A DNA stretch of 64,000 nucleotides from Sphingomonas sp. QA11 (GCF_028473665.1 NZ_CP098774.1:5017501-5081500); one strand, 5' to 3'. Numbered from the stretch's first letter, positions 27,093 to 36,555 are shown. Made by a program: numbers and translations. Notes: a model not told the origin generated them from the letters alone.

Positions 27093-28129
27093 TCCGCTCT
27101 CCTGATCGCAGCCGCCGCCTTGGCGAAGACCGTCGGCAGCCCCGCCGACTCGATATCGGCTGCCGGCCACCATTCGCCGGCATTCGAATGCGCCTCGGCC
27201 CGCCCGACCGCAAGCGCGAGTTCGAGCCGGAAATGCGTGAAGACATGGACGACCGTCTCGTCGAGCATCGTCCAGTCGGCGGCCAGCGGCTGTTCGTCGA
27301 GGCCGGGCGGGGCCGCGACCCATGGCCCGGTCGGCAGCGCGCGCATCCCGCCGAGCAGGCCCTTTGGTGGTCGCCGGACCAGCAGCACCCGACCCTCCCG
27401 CTCGGCCCAGAAGATCGTGCCGTAGCGCTGCGGCTTGGCTGCCTTGGCCTTCTTGTCCGGAAAGCGTTCCGGATCGCCCGACGCGAAGGCGCGGCATGCG
27501 GTGGCGAGCGGGCAGAGCAGGCAGCTCGGATTGCGCGGCGTGCAGATCGCTGAGCCGAGATCCATCATCGCCTGGGCGAAATCGCCGGCACGGGCGTCGG
27601 GGGTGACCGATTCGGTCGCGGCGCGGATGGCGGGCATCGCCGCCGGAAGCGGCTCGGGAATCGCGAACAGCCGGGCGACGACTCGCGCGACATTGGCGTC
27701 CACCACCACCGCGCGTTCCCCGAAGGCGATCGCAGCGATCGCGGCGGCGGTATAGGCGCCGACGCCGGGCAGGCGGCGCAAGCCTTCCTCGGTCCCGGGA
27801 AAGCGCCCGCCATCGGCGGTGACGGCCCGTGCGCAGGCGATCAGGTTCCGCGCCCGGGCATAATAGCCGAGCCCGGCCCAGGCGGCCATCAGATCGGCGT
27901 CGCTTGCCCGTGCGAGCGACTCGACATCGGGCCAGCGCGCGACGAATTCCTCGAAGCGCGGCCGTACCGTCGCGACCGTCGTCTGCTGAAGCATGATCTC
28001 CGACAGCCATACCCGATACGGCTCGGCCCGCGGTGCGCCGGGCGGGCTGCGCCACGGCAGATCGCGGGCATGGCGGTCATACCAGTCGAGCAGCGAGCCG
28101 GCGATGTCGGAAGGGAGCTTGGCGGGCAC
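27089..28129 (-). CDS. mutY: A/G-specific adenine glycosylase
   Basis: A 346-residue base-excision repair enzyme that removes adenine mispaired with 8-oxoguanine. It has WLSEIMLQQTTVATV (catalytic Glu), the helix-hairpin-helix LPGVGAYTAAAIAAIAFG followed by VVDANVARVVAR with the catalytic Asp, and the iron-sulfur loop CTPRNPSCLLCPLATAC (C-x6-C-x2-C-x5-C). The C-terminal MutT-like domain recognises 8-oxoG. The GTG at 28129 gives VPAKLPSDIAGSLLDWYDRHARDLPWR; a TTG at 28156 is a poorer choice because it runs into the divergent dciA start. Confidence 0.95.
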   Translation of the reverse strand: MPAKLPSDIAGSLLDWYDRHARDLPWRSPPGAPRAEPYRVWLSEIMLQQTTVATVRPRFEEFVARWPDVESLARASDADLMAAWAGLGYYARARNLIACARAVTADGGRFPGTEEGLRRLPGVGAYTAAAIAAIAFGERAVVVDANVARVVARLFAIPEPLPAAMPAIRAATESVTPDARAGDFAQAMMDLGSAICTPRNPSCLLCPLATACRAFASGDPERFPDKKAKAAKPQRYGTIFWAEREGRVLLVRRPPKGLLGGMRALPTGPWVAAPPGLDEQPLAADWTMLDETVVHVFTHFRLELALAVGRAEAHSNAGEWWPAADIESAGLPTVFAKAAAAIRRAE

Positions 28130-28155
28130 GGCATCGCTATGGCATGGACGTGACA

Positions 28156-28695
28156 ATGAGCAAGCGTGGCGTACCCGCTCCCAGGCCGGAGCCCAAGGCG
28201 GAAAAACCGCGCGGCGGCCGCGCGCGCGCCGTTTCGGAGCTCCTGCCCGATATCGGCCGCGCCGCTTTTCGCAAATTCGGTTTCGTGCAGAGTGCGATCG
28301 TCAGCCGCTGGCCCGAGATCGTCGGCACTCGCTATGCCGGGGTATCTGCGCCCGAATCGATCAAGTTTCCGCAGGGCGAGCGCACCGGCGGCACGCTCAA
28401 CCTGGTGGTGCGCGGCGCCCATGCGACGATGATGCAGCATATCGCGCCTGAGATCGTCGAGCGGGTCAACCGCTTCTTCGGCTATGGCGCCATCGCCCGG
28501 GTGAACATCCGCCAGGGGGACGTCGCGCCGCCGCGCCCGCGCGCAGCGCCGCCTTCGCTCCGACCGGTGCCGGTCGAGCTCGGCGCAAGCCTGCGCACCA
28601 TCGCAGACCCTGAATTGAAGGCGGTGCTCGAGGCGCTGGCGGCGGGCGTCGCGGCGACGCGCGGCCCGCCGGTGATCGGGCAGGCGGAAGAATGA
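28156..28695 (+). CDS. dciA: DUF721 / DciA-like replicative helicase loader
   Basis: About 179 residues with a DUF721 domain: SELLPDIGRAAFRKFGFVQSAIVSRWPEIVGTRYAGVSAPESIKFP, NLVVRGAHATMMQHIAPEIVERVNRFFGYGAIARVNIRQG. DciA is the ancestral loader of the DnaB helicase in bacteria that lack DnaC/DnaI. The Lys/Arg-rich start and Pro-rich linker before the C-terminal stretch are common in the group. The start is uncertain between ATGs at 28144 and 28156. It is divergent from mutY and overlaps the next gene by four bases (ATGA). Confidence 0.85.
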   Translation: MSKRGVPAPRPEPKAEKPRGGRARAVSELLPDIGRAAFRKFGFVQSAIVSRWPEIVGTRYAGVSAPESIKFPQGERTGGTLNLVVRGAHATMMQHIAPEIVERVNRFFGYGAIARVNIRQGDVAPPRPRAAPPSLRPVPVELGASLRTIADPELKAVLEALAAGVAATRGPPVIGQAEE

Positions 28696-29393
28696 ACGGA
28701 AGGATCGATGGGGGAATGATGCGCTATCTATTGCCTGCCCTGCTTGCGCTCGTCGGGTTCGGCTCGATCGCCACGGCCCAGGGCCACGACTGGAGCACGA
28801 CCGTGAGCAAGGCGCCGAACGGCAGCTATGTCATCGGCAATCCCAGGGCGAAGGTGAAGCTGGTCGAATATATCAGCTACACCTGCCCGCATTGCGGCCA
28901 CTTCCTGTCGGAATCGCGGGACGTGCTGCGCGGGCAGATGGTGCGTTCCGGCTCGACCAGCGTCGAACTGCGCAATGCTATCCGCGACAAGCTCGATCTC
29001 ACGGCCGCCCTGCTCGCGCGGTGCACCGGCCCGAAGGGGTTTTTCGCCACCACCGATGCGATCTTCGCGGTCCAGGAGGACTGGGTGACGCGCGGTGGCC
29101 GCTTCGAATCGGTCAATGGCGCGCGAATCGCTGCCTATCCCCAGCCGGCGCAGCTTCGCGCCATGGCCGACGGATCGGGCCTGAGCGACATCATGCGCGG
29201 CCGGGGAATGAACGATGCGGCGATCGAGGCCTGCCTTAACGATCCAGCCGAACTGGCGGTGGTGGTGAAGAATGCCGATGGCGCCTGGGCGAAGATCAAG
29301 GGTACGCCGGCATTCGAGCTCAATGGCAAGACGATCGAGACCACTGAATGGGCCGTGCTGGAAAAGAGCCTCCGCGCGGCCGGTGCCAAGTGA
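28692..29393 (+). CDS. periplasmic DsbA-like thiol:disulfide protein (first of two)
   Basis: A 233-residue thioredoxin-fold protein with signal peptide MMRYLLPALLALVGFGSIATAQG. Its redox motif CPHC lies in VEYISYTCPHCGHFLSE, and the cis-Pro loop is IKGTPAFELNG, both typical of the DsbA/BdbD-like group. It should oxidise or isomerise disulfides in exported proteins. The first ATG overlaps the dciA stop; the ATG pair at 28716-28719, nearer the hydrophobic core and with GGGGG upstream, may be the true start. It is a paralogue of the next gene. Confidence 0.9.
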   Translation: MNGRIDGGMMRYLLPALLALVGFGSIATAQGHDWSTTVSKAPNGSYVIGNPRAKVKLVEYISYTCPHCGHFLSESRDVLRGQMVRSGSTSVELRNAIRDKLDLTAALLARCTGPKGFFATTDAIFAVQEDWVTRGGRFESVNGARIAAYPQPAQLRAMADGSGLSDIMRGRGMNDAAIEACLNDPAELAVVVKNADGAWAKIKGTPAFELNGKTIETTEWAVLEKSLRAAGAK

Positions 29394-29421
29394 TTCAAGC
29401 AATTTCAACACGGAGAGACCA

Positions 29422-30171
29422 ATGAGATTCAGCATCGCCTATGCCGCTCTGCCGGCCCTGATCCTCGCTGGCTGCGGCTCGGGCGGCACCGGCGGCAACA
29501 GCACCGTGCCTGCGGCCGCTCCGGCCGCGACCGTCGCGGCGCCCGCGGGTAAGAGCTGGGTCGACACCGTCTCCAAGACGCCCGAGGGCGGCTATCGCAT
29601 GGGCAATCCTAATGCGGCGGTGAAGCTGATCGAATATGGCTCGCGCACCTGCCCGCATTGCGCTGCCTTCGATGCGGAGGGTTTCCCCGCGCTGAAGAGC
29701 GGCCCGATCGCCTCGGGCAAGCTCTCCTATGAATTCCGCGACTATCCGATCCACGCCGAGGCCGATATCGGCCCGATGCTGCTCGGCCACTGCGTCGAGC
29801 CGGCGCAATTCTTCCCGATGCTCGAGCAGATGATGCTCTCGCAGCAACAGCTGATCGGCAAGACGGAGAAGATTCCCGAGTCGGACCAGGCCCGGCTGCA
29901 GAACGCGCCGCCGGCCCAGATCGTGACCTATCTCGCGCAATTCTACGGCTATATCGATTTCGTGAAGCAGCGCGGCGTGCCCGACGCCAAGGCACGTCAG
30001 TGCCTCGCCGACCCGAAGATGCTTGAGGAGATCGCGAAGAACACCGACGCGGCGAACCAGCAATTCAAGATCCAGGGCACGCCGACCTTTATCGTCAATG
30101 GCGATGTGGTGCCGAATGTGGCCGACTGGAAATCGCTCCAGCCCGCGCTAAAGACAGCGGGCGCGCTGTAA
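29422..30171 (+). CDS. DsbA-like thiol:disulfide lipoprotein (second of two)
   Basis: A 249-residue paralogue of the preceding gene. It begins MRFSIAYAALPALILAGCGSGG, with a LAGC lipobox, so it should be a lipoprotein, followed by a Pro/Ala-rich spacer. The thioredoxin domain has KLIEYGSRTCPHCAAFDAEGFPALK (CPHC) and the cis-Pro IQGTPTFIVNGDVVPNV. A CGGAGAG site lies upstream of the ATG at 29422. The pair has one soluble and one lipid-anchored form, which suggests an oxidant/partner division; which does what is not visible. Confidence 0.92.
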   Translation: MRFSIAYAALPALILAGCGSGGTGGNSTVPAAAPAATVAAPAGKSWVDTVSKTPEGGYRMGNPNAAVKLIEYGSRTCPHCAAFDAEGFPALKSGPIASGKLSYEFRDYPIHAEADIGPMLLGHCVEPAQFFPMLEQMMLSQQQLIGKTEKIPESDQARLQNAPPAQIVTYLAQFYGYIDFVKQRGVPDAKARQCLADPKMLEEIAKNTDAANQQFKIQGTPTFIVNGDVVPNVADWKSLQPALKTAGAL

Positions 30172-30201
30172 CGGCGGGGCGGGGCAGGGGGTAACCGCCG
30201 G

Positions 30202-33200
30202 GTGCAGATCAAACGGCTCAGGCTCACGGGCTTCAAGAGCTTCGTCGACCCGGCGGATCTGCGCATCGAACCGGGGCTGACCGGCATCGTCGGCCCCAAT
30301 GGCTGCGGCAAGTCCAACCTTCTGGAGGCGCTGCGCTGGACGATGGGCGAAACCTCGGCCCGGTCGCTGCGTGGCGCCGGCATGGACGACGTCATCTTCG
30401 CCGGCACCTCGACTCGCCCTGCGCGCGATTTCGCCGAGGTCTCGATCCTGACCGAGATCACCGGGGAGGAGACCGAGGTCGTCCGCCGGATCGAGCGCGG
30501 GGCCGGCTCGGCCTACCGGATCGACGGACGCGACGTGCGCGCCAAGGATGTCGCCCTGCTGTTCGCCGATGCGGCGACCGGCGCGCACAGTCCGGCCCTG
30601 GTCAGCCAGGGCCGGATCAGCGCGGTGATCGCCGCCAAGCCGGCCGAGCGCCGCGCGATGCTCGAGGAAGCGGCGGGGATCGCCGGCCTTCATGTCCGCC
30701 GCAAGGATGCCGAGCAGAAGCTCCGCGCGACCGAGGCGAACCTGACCCGCCTCGACGAGGTGATCGCCGACCAGGACGCGCGCGCCGCCGCGCTGAAGCG
30801 TCAGGCGCGTCAGGCCGAGCGCTATCGCCTGTTGTCAGACCAGATCCGGGTGGCGGAGGCGCGCATGATCTTCGCCCGCTGGCGCGAGGCGTCGACCGCC
30901 GCCGACACCGCGAAGGCCGAGGCGGCGGCGGCCGAGACCCGCGTCGCCGAGGCTGCCGAGGCGCAGCGCGGCGCCGCAGCCTATCAGAACGAAGCGACTG
31001 AAAAGCTGGCTTCCGCCCGCGCCGCAGCGCAGGCAGCGCGGGACCGGGCCAGCGAGGCCGGGCATCGGCTTGCGACACTCCGTACCGAGCTTGCCGCGAC
31101 CGAACGGCGTTTGTCCGATCTCGCCGATAGCCGCGCGCGCCTGACCGAGGATCGGGTGCGCGAGGGCTCGCTCGCCAGCGACGCGGCAGAGGCGATCGCC
31201 CGGTTTGCCGATGAGGCGAAGGAGCTTGAGGGGCGCATCGCCGGCGCCGCGGTGCGGTCGCCGCAGCTCGATGCCGCGCTTGCCGAGGCCGAGCGCGCTG
31301 CGCGGGATGCGGAGGTCGCCCTGGCCCAGGCGCTCGCGGCCCAGGCAAGCGAGGCGGCCGATGCGCGCGTGGCCGAGGCGGCGCTGGCTGCCGCGCGCAC
31401 CCGCGCCGACCGAAGCGAGCGCGATCTGGCGCGGGTGACGGCGGAGGCGAAAGCCCTTGGCGATCCGGCGCCGCTTGTCGCGGAGAAGAACAAGGCGGCC
31501 GAGGCGCGCGCGCAGGCGCTGCGCCATGCCGAATCGGCGCGTACCGGGCTCGCCCGTGCCGACGCGAGCGAGCGTGAGGCGATCGGATCGCGCGACCGGG
31601 CGCAGTCGGCGCGGGCCGGCGCTCACGCCGAATTGAGTGCGCTTGACAGCGAGGCGGCGGCTCTGGCCAAGGCGACGCGGCGCGATGGCAAGGATCGCCT
31701 GCTCGACCAGCTTCGCGCCGATCCGGGGTATGAACGCGCGCTGGCGGCCGCGCTGGGAGACGATCTCGAAGCAGGGCTCGATGCCACTGCCGAGCGTTTC
31801 TGGGCCGGCGCCGCGCCCGCGCCGGGCGATCCTTCCGGTCCGACGGGCACGGTCGCGCTGGCGGCGCATGTCACGGCGCCGGCGGCGCTTGCGCGTCGGT
31901 TGGCGCAGATCTTCGTTGCCGACAGCGATGCTGGCCAGCCCCTCGCCGTCGGCCAGCGTCTGGTCACCACCGCTGGCCTGCTTCGCCGCTGGGACGGCTA
32001 TGTCGCGAAATCGGGCGGCGCGGAGGCGGCTGCACGGCTCGAACGGATGAACCGGTTGCGCGCGATCGAGGCGGCGCGGCCGGCGGCGGTTCGCGCGGTT
32101 GATGCGTGCGATGCCGAGCTTACGCGGATCGACGAAGCGATCGCCGAGGCGCGCCGCGCCGCGGTCGATGCCCGCCGCCTGCTCGAAGGTGCCGAGACCA
32201 ATGCGCGTGACTCGGCACGCGCCGAGGATCGCGCCGCTGCCCAGATCGAGCGGATCGAGGCGCAGCGCGCCGATCTCGATACCCGTCGGCATCGTATCGT
32301 TGCCGAGCATGAGGAGGCGCAGGGCGAGGTCGCGCGCGCGGTCGAGGTCAAGGCAGCGCTCCCTGACGGCAGCGCCACGCGCGAACGGGTTGCGGTGCTG
32401 TCGTCCGAGGCTGAGGCCAGGCGTATCACCGTCGCCACCGCCCGCGCCGAGCGGACAGCGCTCGATCGCGCGATCGGGCAGGATCGGGAGCGGCTCGCCG
32501 CTGGTACCGCCGAGAGCAAGGGCTGGAAGAACCGCGCGGGCGAGGCGGCGCGGCGAATCGCCGAGATGGACAAGCGCGAGGCCGATCTGGCGCAGGAAGC
32601 GGCTGACCTTGCCGGGAAGCCGGCCGTGCTCGCCGCCGAGATCGCGGCGCTAGAGGCCGCCCATGGCACCGCCCGCGCCGAGGCGGAGACAGCGATGGTG
32701 GCCGAGCGCGAGGCCGAGGTCGCGCTGCGCCTGACGGAGGAAGCTGCCCGGGCGGCGAGCGAGACCCTGGCCGAAGCGCGCGAGGCACGAGCGGGCGCCG
32801 CGGCGCGTGCGGAGAATCAGGAGACTCGTCGGCTCGAGATGAACCGTTTGTCGGGCGAGCGCTTCCAGTGCCCCTCGGTCCTGCTGCCTGAGCGGGTCGG
32901 TTTCGAGGCCGACAAGGTTGGTCCGCCGCAGGAGGAATCCACGACGCACGACAAGTTGCTGGTCGATCGCGAGCGTATCGGACCGGTCAATCTCGTCGCC
33001 GAGACCGAACTGGCCGAACTCGAAGCGGCGAGCGTCGGTAACGCTACTGAGCGGGAGGAACTGGGTCTCGCGGTCAACCGGCTGCGCGGGTCGATCGGCA
33101 CGCTGAACCGCGAGGGGCGCCAGCGCCTGCTCGCCGCGTTCGAGGCGGTCGACGGGCATTTCCGCCGGCTGTTCACGACCCTGTTCAACGGCGGCCAGGC

Positions 33201-33603
33201 GCATCTCGAACTGATCGATTCGGACGATCCGCTTGAGGCGGGGCTTGAGATCATGGCGCAGCCGCCGGGCAAGAAGCTCCAGTCGCTAACCCTGTTGTCG
33301 GGCGGAGAGCAGGCGCTGACCGCCGTCGCGCTGATCTTCGGCCTGTTCCTCACCAATCCGGCGCCGATCTGCGTGCTCGACGAAGTCGACGCGCCGCTCG
33401 ACGACGCCAATATCGAGCGTTTCTGCGACCTGCTCGACGCGATGACGCGGGAAACCGCGACCCGCTATCTCATCGTCACCCACAATGCGGTGACGATGAG
33501 CCGGATGCACCGGCTGTTCGGCGTGACGATGATTGAGCAGGGCGTGAGCCGCCTGGTCTCGGTCGATCTCGGCGGTGCGGAAAACCTGCTGGCGGCGGCG
33601 TGA
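30202..33603 (+). CDS. smc: chromosome segregation ATPase SMC
   Basis: A 1133-residue SMC protein, the core of the SMC-ScpAB condensin that organises and separates chromosomes. The N-terminal head has Walker A GPNGCGKSNLLEALRWTMGE. Two long Ala/Glu/Arg-rich coiled coils (about 165-480 and 650-910) flank a hinge around residues 490-600. The C-terminal head has the signature LTLLSGGEQALTAVALIF and Walker B ICVLDEVDAPLDDANIERF. The start is GTG at 30202, giving MQIKRLRLTGFKSFVDPADL, the standard SMC beginning. It is 30 bases downstream of the DsbA-like pair. Confidence 0.97.
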   Translation: MQIKRLRLTGFKSFVDPADLRIEPGLTGIVGPNGCGKSNLLEALRWTMGETSARSLRGAGMDDVIFAGTSTRPARDFAEVSILTEITGEETEVVRRIERGAGSAYRIDGRDVRAKDVALLFADAATGAHSPALVSQGRISAVIAAKPAERRAMLEEAAGIAGLHVRRKDAEQKLRATEANLTRLDEVIADQDARAAALKRQARQAERYRLLSDQIRVAEARMIFARWREASTAADTAKAEAAAAETRVAEAAEAQRGAAAYQNEATEKLASARAAAQAARDRASEAGHRLATLRTELAATERRLSDLADSRARLTEDRVREGSLASDAAEAIARFADEAKELEGRIAGAAVRSPQLDAALAEAERAARDAEVALAQALAAQASEAADARVAEAALAAARTRADRSERDLARVTAEAKALGDPAPLVAEKNKAAEARAQALRHAESARTGLARADASEREAIGSRDRAQSARAGAHAELSALDSEAAALAKATRRDGKDRLLDQLRADPGYERALAAALGDDLEAGLDATAERFWAGAAPAPGDPSGPTGTVALAAHVTAPAALARRLAQIFVADSDAGQPLAVGQRLVTTAGLLRRWDGYVAKSGGAEAAARLERMNRLRAIEAARPAAVRAVDACDAELTRIDEAIAEARRAAVDARRLLEGAETNARDSARAEDRAAAQIERIEAQRADLDTRRHRIVAEHEEAQGEVARAVEVKAALPDGSATRERVAVLSSEAEARRITVATARAERTALDRAIGQDRERLAAGTAESKGWKNRAGEAARRIAEMDKREADLAQEAADLAGKPAVLAAEIAALEAAHGTARAEAETAMVAEREAEVALRLTEEAARAASETLAEAREARAGAAARAENQETRRLEMNRLSGERFQCPSVLLPERVGFEADKVGPPQEESTTHDKLLVDRERIGPVNLVAETELAELEAASVGNATEREELGLAVNRLRGSIGTLNREGRQRLLAAFEAVDGHFRRLFTTLFNGGQAHLELIDSDDPLEAGLEIMAQPPGKKLQSLTLLSGGEQALTAVALIFGLFLTNPAPICVLDEVDAPLDDANIERFCDLLDAMTRETATRYLIVTHNAVTMSRMHRLFGVTMIEQGVSRLVSVDLGGAENLLAAA

Positions 33604-33605
33604 CA

Positions 33606-33893
33606 CAAAATCCTCCCCCTCCCCGAAACTAAGCGCTTCACACATCGCAAGGCTCTCTTTCTCCCTCTCCCCCTGTGGGAGAGGGAAGGGCCCCATCGCT
33701 CTCGCGATGGGAAGGGTGAGGGGGACACTCGTTGACCAGTGTCCCGAACCTCACTCTCCCTCATCCGACCTCGCTGCGCTCGGCCACCAGTTTTGCCGAT
33801 CGTCGGGTAAAACATGCCCCCGGCATGTTTTAGAAATGCCCGGGGGCATTTCGACCCGTCGCTTGGCAAAACTCCCATAGGGGGAGAAGGATT
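33606..33893. repeat. composite cluster of palindromes downstream of smc
   Basis: The 379-base gap 33604-33982 is mostly nested palindromes. They include CCCTCTCCCCCTGTGGGAGA, a CCATCGCTCTCGCGATGG hairpin, AAAACATGCC-CCC-GGCATGTTTT, AAATGCCC-GG-GGGCATTT, and an outer inverted repeat of TTTTGCCGATCGTCGGGT with a partner ending CGACCCGTCGCTTGGCAAAA. The last pieces sit inside one another, so the RNA could form a branched cruciform. No gene is seen in it. It follows smc and may end its transcript. Confidence 0.85.
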
Positions 33894-33982
33894 TAAGGCA
33901 CTCACGCGAGATGTGTGTATCTCCTGACAGTTGCGCGAGGGAGGAATTGTGAGGCCATTGGGTTTGCGTGTATCTCAAACCC

Positions 33983-34174
33983 ATGGCCGAGATCATCAAC
34001 CTCCGTATCGCCCGCAAGGCCCGGGCCCGTGCGACGAAGGATGCGGCGGCCTCGGCCAATCGCGTTCAGTTCGGCCGCTCCGGCCAGGACAAGCGGGCGG
34101 CCCGGGACGAGCAGGCGCGGCTCGACCGCACGCTCGACGGCGCCCGGCGCGACCCCGATCCCAAGCTTGACTAA
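33983..34174 (+). CDS. DUF4169 family protein
   Basis: A 63-residue very basic protein: MAEIINLRIARKARARATKDAAASANRVQFGRS, ending RRDPDPKLD. This is the DUF4169 pattern found in many Alphaproteobacteria; function is unknown. The ATG at 33983 matches family N-termini; an in-frame ATG at 33968 would add five residues. In other genomes it often precedes a small ribbon-helix-helix gene, but none is present in the following 230 bases, where only a short ACCCGCCCCAATGTCGGGGT hairpin is visible. Confidence 0.8.
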   Translation: MAEIINLRIARKARARATKDAAASANRVQFGRSGQDKRAARDEQARLDRTLDGARRDPDPKLD

Positions 34175-34404
34175 CCCCAAGCGCGCGCCTAGTGCGCCAC
34201 CCGCCCCAATGTCGGGGTGCAGGAAGGCTGACATGTTCGCCACGGCAATCATATTCGGGCTTGAGCCCGCCGCCGTCCGGACCTCGCCGAAGCGCTAGTC
34301 GCGCCCGGCCGGGTCGTCGGACCCGGCATGTTCAATCCCAAAAACCATAGAGTCCGCAACCCGACGCCATAGCTGCGTCCGCGCGCGGCAAGACGGATGA
34401 GACA

Positions 34405-36411
34405 ATGGGCACGACGGTGACGTCGCGGCGACTGGCAACGATGCTGCGCGCGACTTTGACGAAGGATGGGCGCGCCGGCCAGGCGCTGCTCGAATGGGTG
34501 GAAGAGAACAGGGCGGTCTTCTGGCCGGGGCCGAAGGGCCGCGCGAAGACGGGGGCGCCCAGGGGAGAGGCGCGCAAGATCAGCTGGGCGAAGCTGGCGA
34601 CGATGCTCGCCGACATGGCGGAGGACCCGCTGCCGGCCGAGCTGGCCGGGGCGGCGGAGAACATCGCCACGGTGCTGAGCCTGGGCGATCAGGACCGGGC
34701 GGTGCTTGAGGCGGGGCTCGCTGTGTCCTTCCATCCCCGGATCGCGCGGCTGCGCTGGGCGCTCGAGATGGCGCATGAGGATCTCGCGCGGGTCGCGGGC
34801 ATGCTGGCGGGCGCCGACGCGGTCCATGCCGGCACGGTGGCGCGCACCAGCATGGCGGTGCAGCTCGGCTTGTTCGAGGTCGACATGGCGCATGGCGGCG
34901 GGGTGTCGTTCGATGCGAGCTGGTGGTTCGAAAGCCTGCTCGCCCGCGGGGGGCACGATCCCGAACGGCTGATCGAGGCACTGGCCGGCAAAAGGCAGCG
35001 GGCGGCGCTGGCGCTCGCCGATTTCCCGGCGATGCGGGGTGACGTCGATTTCGTCGCGCGGCTGCTCGCCGGGGCGGTAGAGTCGCGCGCCTGCGGCATC
35101 AACGTGCTGCTCCACGGGCCGCCTGGCGTCGGCAAGACCGAGCTTGCCCGTGCGCTCGCCGCGCATGTCGGCGCTGCATTGTACGCGGTCGGCGAGGCCG
35201 ACAGCGACGGCACCGAGCCGCGCCGGCACGAGCGCGTGGCTGCGTTGCTCCGTGCGCAGCGGGCGCTCCAGCGCGACGATCGCGCGCTGCTGCTGTTCGA
35301 CGAGCTCGAGGATTTGATAGGCGACGCGAACAAGGTCGATGGCGGCAAGCGCTTCGCCAACCGCGCCGGGTCGAAGATCTTCGTCAACCGCATGCTGGAG
35401 ACGAACGGCGTGCCGGTCATCTGGACGAGCAATGCGATCGACAATGTCGATTCGGCCTATCTTCGCCGGATGAGCTTCGTGCTGAAGCTCGATCATCCGC
35501 GCGGGCGCGAGCGCGACCGGGTGCTGGCGCGCATGGCCTCGATGGAGGACAGCGCGATCGGCGACGACCTGTCGGCGCTCGCGCGGCAGGCGCCGGAAAC
35601 GCCCAGCGTCGCGCGCGTCGCCCTGCGCGCCGCGCGGATCGCCGGTGCCGCTTCCGGCGACGACGAGCGTGTGGCGCGGGCACTGGTCGGGTCGCTCCGG
35701 GGGCAGGCGGTCACCGTGGCGGACGCGCCGGCGCGCATCGACCTGTCGCTGTTCGAATGCGACACGCCCATTGCGGGACTGGTCGAGCGGTTGACCCGCC
35801 CGGGCGCGCCGCTCGCCTTCTCGGTGCTGCTGGCGGGCCCGCCGGGCACCGGCAAGACGCAACTCGCGGGCGAGGTGGCTGAACGGCTCGGCCGGCCGCT
35901 CGCGACGCGGCGCGCGTCCGACCTTCTGTCGAAATGGATCGGCGAGACCGAGGCGAACATCGCGGCAGCGTTTCGCGATGCCGCGGCGGAGGGCAGCGTG
36001 CTGTTCTTCGACGAGGCTGATTCGCTGCTGTTCGACCGGCAGACCGCGCGGACAAGCTGGGAGGTGACTCAGGTGAACGAGCTGCTGACCTGGCTCGACC
36101 GTCACCCGTTGCCGGTGTTCGCCGCGACCAACGACCAGCGGCGGCTCGATCCGGCGGCGCTCCGGCGCTTCACCTTCAAGCTGGCGCTGAATCCGCTGTC
36201 GGCCGAGTCGGCGGCGCATGCGTTCGAGCGCTTCTTCGGCTGCGCGGCGCCCGCCGGTCTCGCCCGGCTCGGCGCGCTGACACCCGGCGACTTCGCGGTC
36301 GTCGCGCGGCAGGTGAAGGTGGCCGGGCCGTTCTCCACCGGGGATCTGCTCGCCCGGCTCGAGGCTGAACTGGCGGCGAAGCCGGGCGGCATGGCGACGA
36401 TCGGCTTCTGA
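34405..36411 (+). CDS. tandem AAA ATPase of unknown function
   Basis: A 668-residue protein with two AAA modules. Residues 1-215 are a helical region with no family I recognise. AAA-1 has Walker A GPPGVGKTE (Lys244), Walker B LLLFDELEDLIGD and sensor-1 WTSNAIDNVD. AAA-2 has Walker A GPPGTGKTQ (Lys484), the pore-loop-like LLSKWIGETEANIAAAFRDA, Walker B VLFFDEADSLLFDR and sensor FAATNDQRRLDPAALRRF. AAA-2 is close to the Cdc48/Vps4 type. No membrane segment or signal is visible. It is alone in its transcription unit, ended by a very long hairpin. A remodelling or unfolding role is inferred; the substrate is unknown. Confidence 0.88.
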   Translation: MGTTVTSRRLATMLRATLTKDGRAGQALLEWVEENRAVFWPGPKGRAKTGAPRGEARKISWAKLATMLADMAEDPLPAELAGAAENIATVLSLGDQDRAVLEAGLAVSFHPRIARLRWALEMAHEDLARVAGMLAGADAVHAGTVARTSMAVQLGLFEVDMAHGGGVSFDASWWFESLLARGGHDPERLIEALAGKRQRAALALADFPAMRGDVDFVARLLAGAVESRACGINVLLHGPPGVGKTELARALAAHVGAALYAVGEADSDGTEPRRHERVAALLRAQRALQRDDRALLLFDELEDLIGDANKVDGGKRFANRAGSKIFVNRMLETNGVPVIWTSNAIDNVDSAYLRRMSFVLKLDHPRGRERDRVLARMASMEDSAIGDDLSALARQAPETPSVARVALRAARIAGAASGDDERVARALVGSLRGQAVTVADAPARIDLSLFECDTPIAGLVERLTRPGAPLAFSVLLAGPPGTGKTQLAGEVAERLGRPLATRRASDLLSKWIGETEANIAAAFRDAAAEGSVLFFDEADSLLFDRQTARTSWEVTQVNELLTWLDRHPLPVFAATNDQRRLDPAALRRFTFKLALNPLSAESAAHAFERFFGCAAPAGLARLGALTPGDFAVVARQVKVAGPFSTGDLLARLEAELAAKPGGMATIGF

Positions 36412-36433
36412 TGGAGCCGGTCGTCTGGAGTCG

Positions 36434-36555
36434 TTTTCAGCGTCGCTGAATCGGTGCCAGCCCGCTCCCCCACCCGGCCACCCATGGAATACTGCCGTTG
36501 GGTGGCCGGGTGGGGGAGCGGGCTGGCACCGCCACCGTTTCAGCATCGCTGAAAC
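36434..36555. terminator. very long hairpin between converging genes
   Basis: A perfect 32-bp inverted repeat (36453-36484 and 36499-36530) with a 14-base loop, flanked on each side by a smaller palindrome, TTCAGCGTCGCTGAA and TTTCAGCATCGCTGAAA. There is no U-tract, but its place between the AAA ATPase gene and the HEXXH gene suggests a bidirectional stop or RNA stabiliser. Confidence 0.8.
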
